This document shows positions 9,136-18,603 of a DNA stretch of 64,000 nucleotides, piece after piece; within the stretch, counting starts at the first letter, position 1; each line of letters begins with the position of its first letter. Origin of the DNA: Nodosilinea sp. WJT8-NPBG4 (GTDB taxonomy: Bacteria; Cyanobacteriota; Cyanobacteriia; Phormidesmidales; Phormidesmidaceae); the NCBI GenBank assembly GCA_019359285.1, contig JAHHHQ010000053.1, positions 1 to 64,000 on the forward strand, in the 5' to 3' direction. The notes under the pieces were generated by a model, which did no database searches, was not told the origin of the DNA, and saw only the letters and a list, made by a program, of their open reading frames with translations. The position numbers and the translations under genes were made by a program.

Positions 9136-10932
9136 ATGAAATTTGCGATCGCCCAGCTCAACCCCACCATTGGCGACCTGGCCCACAATGCCCAGCAGGT
9201 GCTCGATGCTGCCCGCCAGGCCGATCGCCTGGGTGCCCAGGTGCTCATCACCACCGAGCTAGTGCTGTGCGGCTATCCACCCCGCGATCTGCTGCTTCAG
9301 CCCAGTTTTATTCAGGCTATGGCCCACCAGCTCGATGCCCTAGCCGCCGATCTGCCCCCTCACCTCGCCGTGCTGGTGGGCTATGCCGCCGCCAACCCCA
9401 AGGCCCGCTACCACGGCGAAAAGCCCCTCTTCAACAGCACCGCTCTGCTCCAGGGCGGCAAAGTGCAGCAGGTCTTTCATAAGCAGCTATTGCCCACCTA
9501 CGATGTCTTTGACGAACACCGCTACTTTGCCCCCGGCCAGGGGCCGAGCAGTTTCACTATTCCTCTGGGCGACTGGGGCCTGCGCGTTGGCGTCACCATC
9601 TGCGAAGACCTATGGAACGACGAGGAGTTTTGGGGCGGGCGCAGCTACCCCCGCAACCCGATCGCTGATTTAGCCGATGACAGCGTCGATGTGGTGATCA
9701 ACCTCTCCGCCTCGCCCTACTCGGTCAACAAAGCGCAGCTGCGGGCTTCCATGCTGGCCCACAGCGCCACTCGGTTTCGCTGCCCCATTCTCTACGCCAA
9801 CCAGGTGGGGGCCAACGACGACTTAATCTTCGATGGCACCAGCATGGCCTTTAACCGTCAGGGCGATCTGGTGGCCCGCCTGCCCTCCTACCAGGCCGGG
9901 CTGGCGGTAGTGGAATATGACCCCATTCAGCGCGACCTCTGCCCTGGCGACATTGCCCCCCTGCCCGCCGACGAAAACGAGGCGATCTGGTCGGCCCTAG
10001 TACTGGGGGTACGCGACTACACCCACAAGTGCGGCTTCTCTAAGGCGGTGATTGGTCTCAGCGGCGGCATTGACTCCGCGCTGGTGGCGGCGATCGCAGC
10101 GGCAGCACTAGGGCCGGCCAACGTGCTCGGCATTCTCATGCCCTCCCCCTACAGCTCAGACCACTCGGTGACCGACGCGCTGGCCCTGGCCCAAACCCTA
10201 GGCATTACTCACCAAACCTTGGCGATCGGCCCGCTGATGGCCGACTACGACCAGGTGCTCGATCCACTTTTCACAGGCACCAGCCCCGGCATCGCCGAAG
10301 AAAATATTCAGTCGCGCATTCGCGGCAATCTGCTGATGGCGGTTTCAAATAAGTTTGGTCATCTGCTGCTGTCAACCGGCAACAAGTCAGAAATGTCGGT
10401 GGGCTACTGCACCCTCTACGGCGACATGAACGGCGGCTTGGCGGTAATTGCCGATGTACCCAAAACGCGAGTTTACGCTCTCTGCCAGTGGCTCAATCGG
10501 CAGGTGGGCAACGGCCCTGGCTCTGTAGCCCCAGCGGCCCTGGGTGAACTGTCGGCGCGAGTTAGCCACCTCACTGACGCCCTGATTCCGCAAAACATTC
10601 TCGAAAAACCTCCCAGTGCCGAACTCAAGCCCGGTCAGGTCGATCAAGATTCGCTGCCGCCCTACGATGTGCTGGATGATATTCTCGATCGCCTGGTGCA
10701 GTGCCACGAGTCGGTAGCTGAGATGGTTGCTGCCGGCCACGATGCAGCGGTGGTAGATAAAGTATTGCGGCTGGTGTCGCGGGCCGAATTTAAGCGGCGA
10801 CAGACTCCACCTGTGCTGAAGGTGACCGATCGCGCCTTTGGCTTGGGCTGGCGCATGCCCATCGCCAACCGCTGGAAGAGCGAGGTGAAGCAATTGGTGA
10901 CGGAGCCTGCTGAGCAACTGTTAGAGGCTTGA
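9136..10932 (+). CDS. nadE: Glutamine-dependent NAD+ synthetase
   Basis: N-terminal nitrilase-type domain (GVTICEDLWND) and NAD synthase domain (GLSGGIDSALVAAIAA, STGNKSEMSVGYCTLYGDMNGGLAVI). Confidence 0.93.
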   Translation: MKFAIAQLNPTIGDLAHNAQQVLDAARQADRLGAQVLITTELVLCGYPPRDLLLQPSFIQAMAHQLDALAADLPPHLAVLVGYAAANPKARYHGEKPLFNSTALLQGGKVQQVFHKQLLPTYDVFDEHRYFAPGQGPSSFTIPLGDWGLRVGVTICEDLWNDEEFWGGRSYPRNPIADLADDSVDVVINLSASPYSVNKAQLRASMLAHSATRFRCPILYANQVGANDDLIFDGTSMAFNRQGDLVARLPSYQAGLAVVEYDPIQRDLCPGDIAPLPADENEAIWSALVLGVRDYTHKCGFSKAVIGLSGGIDSALVAAIAAAALGPANVLGILMPSPYSSDHSVTDALALAQTLGITHQTLAIGPLMADYDQVLDPLFTGTSPGIAEENIQSRIRGNLLMAVSNKFGHLLLSTGNKSEMSVGYCTLYGDMNGGLAVIADVPKTRVYALCQWLNRQVGNGPGSVAPAALGELSARVSHLTDALIPQNILEKPPSAELKPGQVDQDSLPPYDVLDDILDRLVQCHESVAEMVAAGHDAAVVDKVLRLVSRAEFKRRQTPPVLKVTDRAFGLGWRMPIANRWKSEVKQLVTEPAEQLLEA

Positions 10933-10983
10933 TGGGGTTCGCGCAGACATGATTGCGGTCAGGGGGGCGATCGGCAAGCCAGT

Positions 10984-11796
10984 CTAGAACGACAGGCCTA
11001 GGGCCAAACAAGCGCTACCCTCAACGGCGCTGACATTGTAAGGCTGTGCCTCAATGGTGGTGGCGACCACCAGCATATCTTCGACAAAGGTCGTGCCGTC
11101 GATATTGCAACTGCCCTTCAGCACGAGCAGATAATTGCCGGTGTATTCATAGCTCTCCGAGGAAGTGCTTTGAATGAACTGAGAACTCATGCCGCCTTCT
11201 GGATCAAGAGGAATTTCATAGGTGGAGATGCCCGCTTGCACCTCTTCAAACGGATAAATTGTCTCAAAATCGGGTTCAGCGGTGTTGATATTGACGGGGG
11301 TGTAGGCCTCGATGAGGTCTGTGCTGGCAAAATCCGGTGGCGAAGCGTAGGCCAGAAGAAAGAAGCCGGTGCTATCTGAGACTTCGTGGCCGCTACCCGG
11401 CGGGTTGAAGTAGAGCGAGCCGGTCGGATACACCCCCTTGGCATCGGTTTGAGTGCCGGCGATCGCATAGACCGACTCGGTCATGGAGTGGTAGTGCAGC
11501 CCCACACTGCCGTCGGGAATGGTGTACCACAGAATGCTGATGTGCTCAGTGTCGGCGGCACCGGAGAGAATCAGCTTTTCTAGGTTTGGCCTGAAGGTGA
11601 AGAATTCATAGTTGCTGGGATTTGCCGTCAGATCATTCAGGTCAACCACGGTGGAGTTGCTGAGCCCTGAATCAGTGTTGGTGGCGATCGCGGCTTCCGG
11701 CATATCTGCCGCCTCGGCATCTGTAGCAACGATGCTAACCCCCGCCAATGCGACCAGCCCTAAGGCCGTCAACGCTGTAGATTGAATAGATCCCAT
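10984..11796 (-). CDS. Secreted cupin-domain protein
   Basis: Signal peptide MGSIQSTALTALGLVALAGVSIVATDAEA; ILWYTIPDGSVGLHYHSMTESVYAIAGTQ cupin-like motif; ORF could extend to 11919 but 11796 fits the signal peptide. Confidence 0.6.
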   Translation of the reverse strand: MGSIQSTALTALGLVALAGVSIVATDAEAADMPEAAIATNTDSGLSNSTVVDLNDLTANPSNYEFFTFRPNLEKLILSGAADTEHISILWYTIPDGSVGLHYHSMTESVYAIAGTQTDAKGVYPTGSLYFNPPGSGHEVSDSTGFFLLAYASPPDFASTDLIEAYTPVNINTAEPDFETIYPFEEVQAGISTYEIPLDPEGGMSSQFIQSTSSESYEYTGNYLLVLKGSCNIDGTTFVEDMLVVATTIEAQPYNVSAVEGSACLALGLSF

Positions 11797-11978
11797 AGCC
11801 GCCGACTCCCGCTTCAAAGCTTGTGGAAGGCTGCACCATATCACAGCAGGAATCAGCAGATCTGTCACTTTCTGCTCAATATTGCGCTTTATCTCCAGAA
11901 AGAAGCTTAAAAGCGTCAACCCACGCCATCTTCATAATCTCTATGACTAAGAATCTTGCACTCATAAAAACTATTTCT

Positions 11979-12689
11979 TTAAGTTGGTCTCCTTACTACT
12001 GCTACAAAAGATGCACCTAAGGGAGATATTAGATATCGTGTATAAGATTTCCTGTCACCAATAATAATTTCTTCTGGCTCAATATTAATTTCAAGTTTTG
12101 AGCAAAGATTCAAACGCTCCAAGTTACCTAGGCTTATTTCTATTAGCTCCAGATTGACGCTTAGGCTTTCCGCCAACATTCCTGCAGAATGGCCTGGGAA
12201 TCCCGCCCCAAAGGCAATCGCCTTCAATTCCTTTAACCGCTGACGCTCTCTTTCTTCTTCTTGATAAGATTTGTATATTACTTCCAGCAATTTAGCATCT
12301 AGAGGACTTAACTCAGACAAAATTCTTGGATAGCTAGGATGAATATAGTTTCCTATAGCAGCAGAAGTAAGAAGGTTGACCCATTTGTCTTGCAAATAGT
12401 CATCATCTTCTAATGTTGAATACTCCATGATAGGAAAAAGAATCTTGGGCTTTATGGCCTGAGGAATTGCGTCTAATTCCGCTATCTGTTTTTGGCTCTT
12501 CTCTGCATATTTTATTAGCCGTTCCTGCCGGGCGATCCTAATTGGATCCGCAATATATTGCCCAATTTCTTCGGTAGCAGGCCCCAGCAATGGCCCAAAT
12601 ATTGAGGCTAAAAACCCTCTTAGCTCTTTTGTTATCGCTAACGTGTTTTCAGCAGTTTTTCCTAAGCCGACAATGTCATTTATATCCAT
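11979..12689 (-). CDS. Abi-alpha / DUF4393 family protein (putative abortive infection)
   Basis: 236 aa; N-terminal AENTLAITKELRGFLASIFGPLLGPATEEIGQYIADPIRIARQERLIKYAEK and DDDYLQDKWVNLLTSAAIGN...HPSYPRILSELSPLDAKLLEVIY resemble DUF4393 proteins; AT-rich relative to flanks. Confidence 0.75.
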   Translation of the reverse strand: MDINDIVGLGKTAENTLAITKELRGFLASIFGPLLGPATEEIGQYIADPIRIARQERLIKYAEKSQKQIAELDAIPQAIKPKILFPIMEYSTLEDDDYLQDKWVNLLTSAAIGNYIHPSYPRILSELSPLDAKLLEVIYKSYQEEERERQRLKELKAIAFGAGFPGHSAGMLAESLSVNLELIEISLGNLERLNLCSKLEINIEPEEIIIGDRKSYTRYLISPLGASFVAVVRRPT

Positions 12690-12713
12690 AAGATATTTAA
12701 TTTTAGTAACGTA

Positions 12714-13493
12714 TCAACTAAACAACCTAGGATAAATCCGCAGAGCCGCTAGCCTTGCCATCACCACCATCCACCCGATTAGCCAGAGCAGCAGCAGGGG
12801 CCACCAGGGGGGCAGACCCAGGGGCCAGCGCAGCAGATCGACTAGGGAGGCTAGGGGCAAAAGCGAGGCAAACTTGGCCAGCAGCGGCGGCAGCGTGTCG
12901 CGCGGAAAGTAGGTGCCGCAGAGGGTAAACATGGGAATGATCACCAGAAAAATCGGCACATTCACCTGGTCAACCTTATTCACGGCCCCGGCTACTAGCA
13001 GGCCAAAGGCACCAAATAGCAGGCTGCCCAGGACAATCAGCGGTAGCGACAGCACCAGGCTAGAGAGGTCATAGAGATTGGCCAGCACCGCAACTAGCCC
13101 GGTGATGGTGCCGGCAATGGTGCCCTTAGTGGCTGCCCAAACCCAGTCGCCCAAAAACACATCGGTATAGCTCAGTGGGGCCGTCAGCAGGGCCTGCCAG
13201 GTCTTTTGAAAGTTGAGCCGAATGAAACTGCTATAGGCTCCTTCAAAAAAGGACTGAAACAGCACCCCGATCGCAATCATGCCCGGGGCCAAAAATCGTG
13301 CGTAGGGAATCATTTGCCCTAAATAGTCCACCTCGCCAATCAGGGGAGAAAGACCGTAGCCAAAGGCCAGCAGATATACGATTGGCTCCGAGACGGGCGG
13401 CAGGCAGTTTACCAACCAGGTGCTGCGATACACCTGAAAGTGTCGCCACCAGACCGAATACACCCCCCACGGGGTAGCAGTAATCAGTTTCAT
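12714..13493 (-). CDS. ABC-2 type transporter permease (NodJ/drug-export-like)
   Basis: MKLITATPWGVYSVWWRHFQVYRSTWLVNCLPPVSEPIVYLLAFGYGL...; multiple TM segments; start overlaps the ATPase stop (ATGA). Confidence 0.82.
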   Translation of the reverse strand: MKLITATPWGVYSVWWRHFQVYRSTWLVNCLPPVSEPIVYLLAFGYGLSPLIGEVDYLGQMIPYARFLAPGMIAIGVLFQSFFEGAYSSFIRLNFQKTWQALLTAPLSYTDVFLGDWVWAATKGTIAGTITGLVAVLANLYDLSSLVLSLPLIVLGSLLFGAFGLLVAGAVNKVDQVNVPIFLVIIPMFTLCGTYFPRDTLPPLLAKFASLLPLASLVDLLRWPLGLPPWWPLLLLWLIGWMVVMARLAALRIYPRLFS

Positions 13494-14410
13494 TCCAGCA
13501 CGCTCCCGGTGAGTCGCAAAAACACGTCTTCTAAATTGGCGGGCCGCCGCAGGAGGCGGTTGGGGTGGTGGGCAGCGATCGCATCCCACACCACCTCAGG
13601 GTCGCTATCGGGCAGCGATATCAAGTGCCCACTGCCAAAGGCTCGATACCAGGTCTCGTAGCGGGCCGCTAGATCCTGGAGAATTTGGGTCTCAACCCCT
13701 TCGATCTCAGCCACCTCGCGGCCAATCACCCGCGCCACTAGATCGGTGGGAGTGCCCTCGTCAATTACTTTGCCCTGCTGAAGCAGAAGGAGGCGATCGC
13801 ATAGCCTTTGGGCCTCATCCATATAGTGGGTGGTCAGCAAAATGCCGCAGCCGCTGGCCTTGAGGTGCTGCACCAGCCGCCAAAAATCTTGACGTGCGTC
13901 GGGGTCGAGGCCGGTGGTGGGCTCATCTAAAAACACAATTTTGGGCTGATTCAACAGGGCGCGGGCCAGCACCAGCTTCCGCTTCATGCCGCCCGACAGC
14001 TCATCTACCTGGGCCTCGGCTCGGTGCTCCAGATTGACCAGAGCCAGCAGCTCCCCCGCCCGCTGCCGCGCCGCCGCGCCGGTAATGCGGTAGTGGTGGG
14101 CAAAGTGGGTGAGGTTTTTAAACACCGTAAAGTCGGGGTCGAGGTTGTCTTCCTGGGTGACAATGCCCATCTGGGCGCGGGCCAGCTGCCCCTGCCCCGG
14201 CAGTTGCCAGGGGCCAAACTGCACAAACCCCTTAGTGGGAATGACGGTGCCAAACAGCATGCCCACCGTGGTGGTTTTGCCTGCCCCGTTAGGCCCCAGC
14301 AGACCGACAATCTCACCCGGCGCCAGGGAAAAGCTAATGCCCTGCACCACCGCCTCGTCGCCGTAGGTTTTCCAGAGGTCGTAGGCCTTTAAGTTCAGCG
14401 CATCCGACAC
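13490..14410 (-). CDS. ABC transporter ATP-binding protein (NodI/DrrA-like)
   Basis: Walker A GPNGAGKTT, signature ELSGGMKRKLVLARALL, Walker B IVFLDEPTTGLDP. Confidence 0.9.
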   Translation of the reverse strand: MSDALNLKAYDLWKTYGDEAVVQGISFSLAPGEIVGLLGPNGAGKTTTVGMLFGTVIPTKGFVQFGPWQLPGQGQLARAQMGIVTQEDNLDPDFTVFKNLTHFAHHYRITGAAARQRAGELLALVNLEHRAEAQVDELSGGMKRKLVLARALLNQPKIVFLDEPTTGLDPDARQDFWRLVQHLKASGCGILLTTHYMDEAQRLCDRLLLLQQGKVIDEGTPTDLVARVIGREVAEIEGVETQILQDLAARYETWYRAFGSGHLISLPDSDPEVVWDAIAAHHPNRLLRRPANLEDVFLRLTGSVLE

Positions 14411-14810
14411 GGTTTGCTCCTAAAAAATGTCTCTAAACGTTTTGCAATAGCCGGTGTACCCGCAACTTCGCCTGAAGTTACGGCGATGGGCAAGGTTGCC
14501 CTACGCGAAGCCGAAGTGATGCTGGGCAGCGCCCAACCAACGGACTGAAAGATATACAGGAACCCCCTACCCATCCACCCCCCACCCATCGACTCCCCAC
14601 CTCCCCCAGGCACTCTAGCAAAATCCCTCCCAAACCATCCTGATTCACCCGGCTGGCCCAGAAATATGAATTGGTAGATGCACCCTGATCATTCCCTGGC
14701 CCTTGGGCTGGGGAATTTTTTTGCCAAATTCCCTAGACGCGGCGGCTGCGAAGTTCTGAAAAATTCAGGTTAGACTGAGGCCAGAATTGGGGCATCGCGG
14801 CGGTTTGCCA

Positions 14811-17800
14811 ATGGATTTCGAGAAAATTGCTGTACACATCAACCAAGTTGCTGTGGAGCGCAAGGGGCGACCGCTGAAAGATGTCGAGCGTCTGGTGCTG
14901 AAGGGATCTTGGGAAAATAAGACCTATGCGGCGATGGCCACCCCCACTGCCGGCTACACCGAAGACTATCTTAAAAAAGACGTCGGTCCTAAGCTCTGGC
15001 AGCTGCTTACCGAGCTGGTGGATACCGATCTCCAGGGCGTTCGGGTTACGAAGCGCAATATTCAGAACGTGCTACACACCTGGATGGTGCAGGGAGAAGT
15101 GGCAGCTGAACCGGCCCCGCCCCTGCCGGATGTTGAGGCAGAGCCGCGATCGCCCCTACCCGCGCCTACCCTCGTGGTGCGCGAGTTTCCCCGCCTTGAC
15201 CTAGACGACTGCGCGGGCCGTCAGGCCGATCTGGCGACCCTGACCGAATGGATTTTGGCGGAACGCTGCCGCACGGTGGTGCTGTGGGGACTGCCAGGGG
15301 TGGGGAAGACGACGGTGGCGGCAGCGATCGCCGCCACCGTTGCCCCCCAAGTCGACCAGTGTGGCTACCTGGCTCTAACCGCCGAGGTCACCGAGCAGGA
15401 TGTGCTGGGGGCGATCGCCCAATGGCTCGACCCACAGGCGGCGATCGCCCCCCCGGCTCAGGTAGACTGGGTGCTCGATCAGCTGGCCCAGCGCCGCGTC
15501 CTGCTAATTGTCGATGGTCTAGAGCAGCTCTTTGAGGCTCAGCAGCCTGCAGGCAGCTACCGAGCCAATACCGAGGCCCTCCAGCACTTTTTTCACCGGG
15601 GAGCCGAGCACCATCACCAGAGCTGTCTAGTCTGGGTTAGCCGCGAAAAGCCAGCCGATTTTTCTCAGGTGCAGGGGCCGCGGGTGCGAGACTATGTCCT
15701 CGGCGATCTGGCCGCCGATGCGGCTCGGTCTTTACTCCAGGCTCCGGCTGCCCCTAGCACCCCTGACGACTGGGGAGCGCTGATCGATCGCTACGGCAGC
15801 CATCCTCTGGTGCTGCGGGGGCTAGGAGCGACGCTGCGAGAGGTTTACCAGGGCCAGCCCCGGATGTTGCTCCAGGCGGCTAAGACGGTCGTGCCTGTCG
15901 TCGTACACCGCACCTTTACCCAATCCCTACAGCAACTGCCGGCTGAGGAATGGGCCCTGCTGTACTGGCTAGCCCTGGCCCAGGAGCCAGTCACCCTCGA
16001 CGACCTCAACGGGGCTATGCAGCCACCCCTGACCGATATGGTGGTGCAGTCAGCCCTGGGGCGTGGTTGGGTTCAGGCTCAAGCCACCGAGAGGCGTGGG
16101 TTAGTGTTGAGCCTAGGCCCCTCGGTGCAGGCCTTGGTCCTAGAACGATTGCAGGGCGTGCTGGCCGCTGAGCTAGAGGCCGAAACCTTCGACTGGCTCC
16201 AGCGGCTGCCCCTCGTCACCATGACCGCCCGGGAGGTCGTTCAAGAACGTCAGCGGGCGGCTATGCTCAGTCCTTTAGCAGAAGAGTTACGGCAACAGTG
16301 TGCTACCGATGGGGCCTTGGCCGCCAAGGGCGATCGCCTGCTCAAGGCCCTACAGCCACTCGTGGGTCAGCCGGGCTACGGGGCCGGCAACGTCATTCAT
16401 CTCTGCCAGCATCTGGGCCTGGGCATTAGCGGTGCCGATTTTTCTCATCTGGCAATTTGGCAAGGCGATCTGCGACGGGTGAGTCTGCAGGGAGCCAGCT
16501 TTAGCCAAGCCCAATTCAGCGACACCACCTTTGCCACCGCCCTCGGGCGCGATCCGGTGGCCGCCTTTAGCCCCGTTGGTCCTAAAGATAGGCAAAGCCA
16601 GCGCGGATCGGCTTTAGAGGAGGGATGGCATCTAGCCATCGGCGATCACGATGGTCGGCTGCTGCTGTGGGATTTGCAGCGGGGCAAGCTGGTCTGGATG
16701 TTTGACGAGGGTCAGAGCATTCGATCGCTGGCCTTTAGCCCCCAGGGCGATCTGCTGGCCGTGGGCACCGAGAGCGGGCAAATCTGGCTGTGGTCAGTAG
16801 GATCCACCTACCAGGCCGATATTTTGGACGATCATCAGGCCCCAGTGCGAGCCCTGACCTTTAGCCCCGACGGCAGCCAGTTGGCCTCCGGCGATGACAG
16901 CGGTCGGCTGTGCCTGTGGGAAGTCGCTTCGGGCTTTCGACAGGGCTGTCTAGATGTCCACACTGGGGCAATTCACAGTCTGGCCTACAGTGCTTTGGGC
17001 GGCCACCTGGTGAGCGGTGGCGACGACCAGCGTGCCTGTCTGTGGAATGTGGGCGATCGCACCCTGCTGAAAGACCTCCAGGCGCGATCGACGGCGGCGA
17101 TTCGCACCGTGGGGTTTTTGCCCGACCCCAACGACCCCGACTGCCCGCCGATTCCCTTCGCAGCGGGCTGTGACGACCACTGCCTGACCATTTGGAATTT
17201 GGCTACCGGACTGCCCTGCTGGATTTTGCCCATCGACGTACAGGCTCTGCCCGCCCTTGCCATCAGCCCTGACGGACGTTACCTAGTGTCTAGCGGCGAA
17301 GACTTCACCGTCACGGTGTGGGATATTCCCAACCGTCGCCTCTGCTATGCTCTGCCGTCATTGAGAGCGCCGGTGTGGACCCTAGCCTTTAGCACCGACA
17401 GCCGCTATTTTGTCACCGGCAGCAACTACACCATCAAACTCTGGAGCGTCAAACGAGGCCAGTGCTGGCGCAGCTTTCTCAGCCAAGCACATCCGGTGCG
17501 CTGCCTGGCCTTTAGTGCTAGCGCTGACAGCGGCACCATTCTCACGGGCCACGACGATACCCACCTGCGGCTGTGGCAGGTCAACGCCCACAGTCCCTAC
17601 GCCATCGGCCCTCGTGCCCTAGCAGGCCACAGCGGCTCGGTGCGCACCGTCGCCCTTAGTGCCGATGGTCAGTGGTTGGCTAGCAGCGCCGACGATCAAA
17701 CCCTACGGCTCTGGTCTACCGCGACCGGCCAGAGCCAGTGGGTGGTTGCCAAGCCCACCCCGGCCACCCTGCTGCGCTTTAGCCCCGACGGCCAGTGGTT

Positions 17801-18488
17801 GGCCACCGCCAGCCCCGACAGCGGCATTTTGGTGTGGGATTGCACCACTGGCAACGCCATAGGGGAGCTAGAAGACGCCCCTGACAGCCCGACCACGCTG
17901 CTGTTTAGCCCCAATGGCGACTGGATTGTAGTAGGTGCTAGGGATGGCACCATTGGCCTCTGGCCGTGGCAGCAGGGTGCCTTGGGTACTGAGCGTCGCG
18001 TTCTGACTGGCCATCAAAGTCAGGTACACAGTCTTGCGGCCCAGAGTGAGAGACTGGCCAGTGCCAGCCATGACGGCACCGTCCGCTGGTGGCATTTGGG
18101 GCCGGAAAATGGCTGTCTGGGCCAGTGGCGACACCCCGCAGATCAATGGCTGCAAGGGGTTACCCTGGGCCCATCGGGAGACATTTTGGCGCTGACTAGC
18201 CAAAACGCCCAGGTTGAGGTGTGGGATGTGAAAACCAACCAGTGCCGTTATACCCTCAAGGGCCACAGCCAAGAGATTTGGCAAGTCTCGGGTTGTTCCA
18301 GCGGCACCCATCTGCTCACCGCCAGCCAAGACGACGAAATTCGCGTGTGGGATTTGGCGACGGGCCTGTGCCAGCAGACCCTACGCCCCGATCGCCCCTA
18401 CGAAGGCGTCAACATCTGTGGAGCCACTGGCCTATCTGACACCGAGGAGCGCATGCTGAAATCCCTGGGGGCGATCGTCAGTTACTGA
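14811..18488 (+). CDS. STAND (NB-ARC-like) NTPase with C-terminal double WD40 propeller
   Basis: 1225 aa from ATG 14811; N-terminal helical/HTH-like region; P-loop VLWGLPGVGKTTVAAAIAA; Walker B-like VLLIVDGLEQLF; about 14 WD-type repeats (LAFSPQGDLLAVGTESGQIWLWSV, VRTVALSADGQWLASSADDQTLRLW...). Confidence 0.88.
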   Translation: MDFEKIAVHINQVAVERKGRPLKDVERLVLKGSWENKTYAAMATPTAGYTEDYLKKDVGPKLWQLLTELVDTDLQGVRVTKRNIQNVLHTWMVQGEVAAEPAPPLPDVEAEPRSPLPAPTLVVREFPRLDLDDCAGRQADLATLTEWILAERCRTVVLWGLPGVGKTTVAAAIAATVAPQVDQCGYLALTAEVTEQDVLGAIAQWLDPQAAIAPPAQVDWVLDQLAQRRVLLIVDGLEQLFEAQQPAGSYRANTEALQHFFHRGAEHHHQSCLVWVSREKPADFSQVQGPRVRDYVLGDLAADAARSLLQAPAAPSTPDDWGALIDRYGSHPLVLRGLGATLREVYQGQPRMLLQAAKTVVPVVVHRTFTQSLQQLPAEEWALLYWLALAQEPVTLDDLNGAMQPPLTDMVVQSALGRGWVQAQATERRGLVLSLGPSVQALVLERLQGVLAAELEAETFDWLQRLPLVTMTAREVVQERQRAAMLSPLAEELRQQCATDGALAAKGDRLLKALQPLVGQPGYGAGNVIHLCQHLGLGISGADFSHLAIWQGDLRRVSLQGASFSQAQFSDTTFATALGRDPVAAFSPVGPKDRQSQRGSALEEGWHLAIGDHDGRLLLWDLQRGKLVWMFDEGQSIRSLAFSPQGDLLAVGTESGQIWLWSVGSTYQADILDDHQAPVRALTFSPDGSQLASGDDSGRLCLWEVASGFRQGCLDVHTGAIHSLAYSALGGHLVSGGDDQRACLWNVGDRTLLKDLQARSTAAIRTVGFLPDPNDPDCPPIPFAAGCDDHCLTIWNLATGLPCWILPIDVQALPALAISPDGRYLVSSGEDFTVTVWDIPNRRLCYALPSLRAPVWTLAFSTDSRYFVTGSNYTIKLWSVKRGQCWRSFLSQAHPVRCLAFSASADSGTILTGHDDTHLRLWQVNAHSPYAIGPRALAGHSGSVRTVALSADGQWLASSADDQTLRLWSTATGQSQWVVAKPTPATLLRFSPDGQWLATASPDSGILVWDCTTGNAIGELEDAPDSPTTLLFSPNGDWIVVGARDGTIGLWPWQQGALGTERRVLTGHQSQVHSLAAQSERLASASHDGTVRWWHLGPENGCLGQWRHPADQWLQGVTLGPSGDILALTSQNAQVEVWDVKTNQCRYTLKGHSQEIWQVSGCSSGTHLLTASQDDEIRVWDLATGLCQQTLRPDRPYEGVNICGATGLSDTEERMLKSLGAIVSY

Positions 18489-18603
18489 TGTCTATCCCAG
18501 GGATTGAGCTAGCTGTTGCAACAAGTGCCAGCGCCATACTTCCCTTGAGCTGTTCAGGCCACATCTACAATGGAGGACTGTTATTGCCTCAGTTGCCTCT
18601 CCC

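Noticed and set aside
12714-14410. ABC exporter as a defence-system partner of the adjacent Abi-alpha-like gene
   Set aside because: The pair is a normal nodIJ-like exporter with ATGA coupling and GC-rich composition; adjacency to the AT-rich gene is more simply explained by insertion
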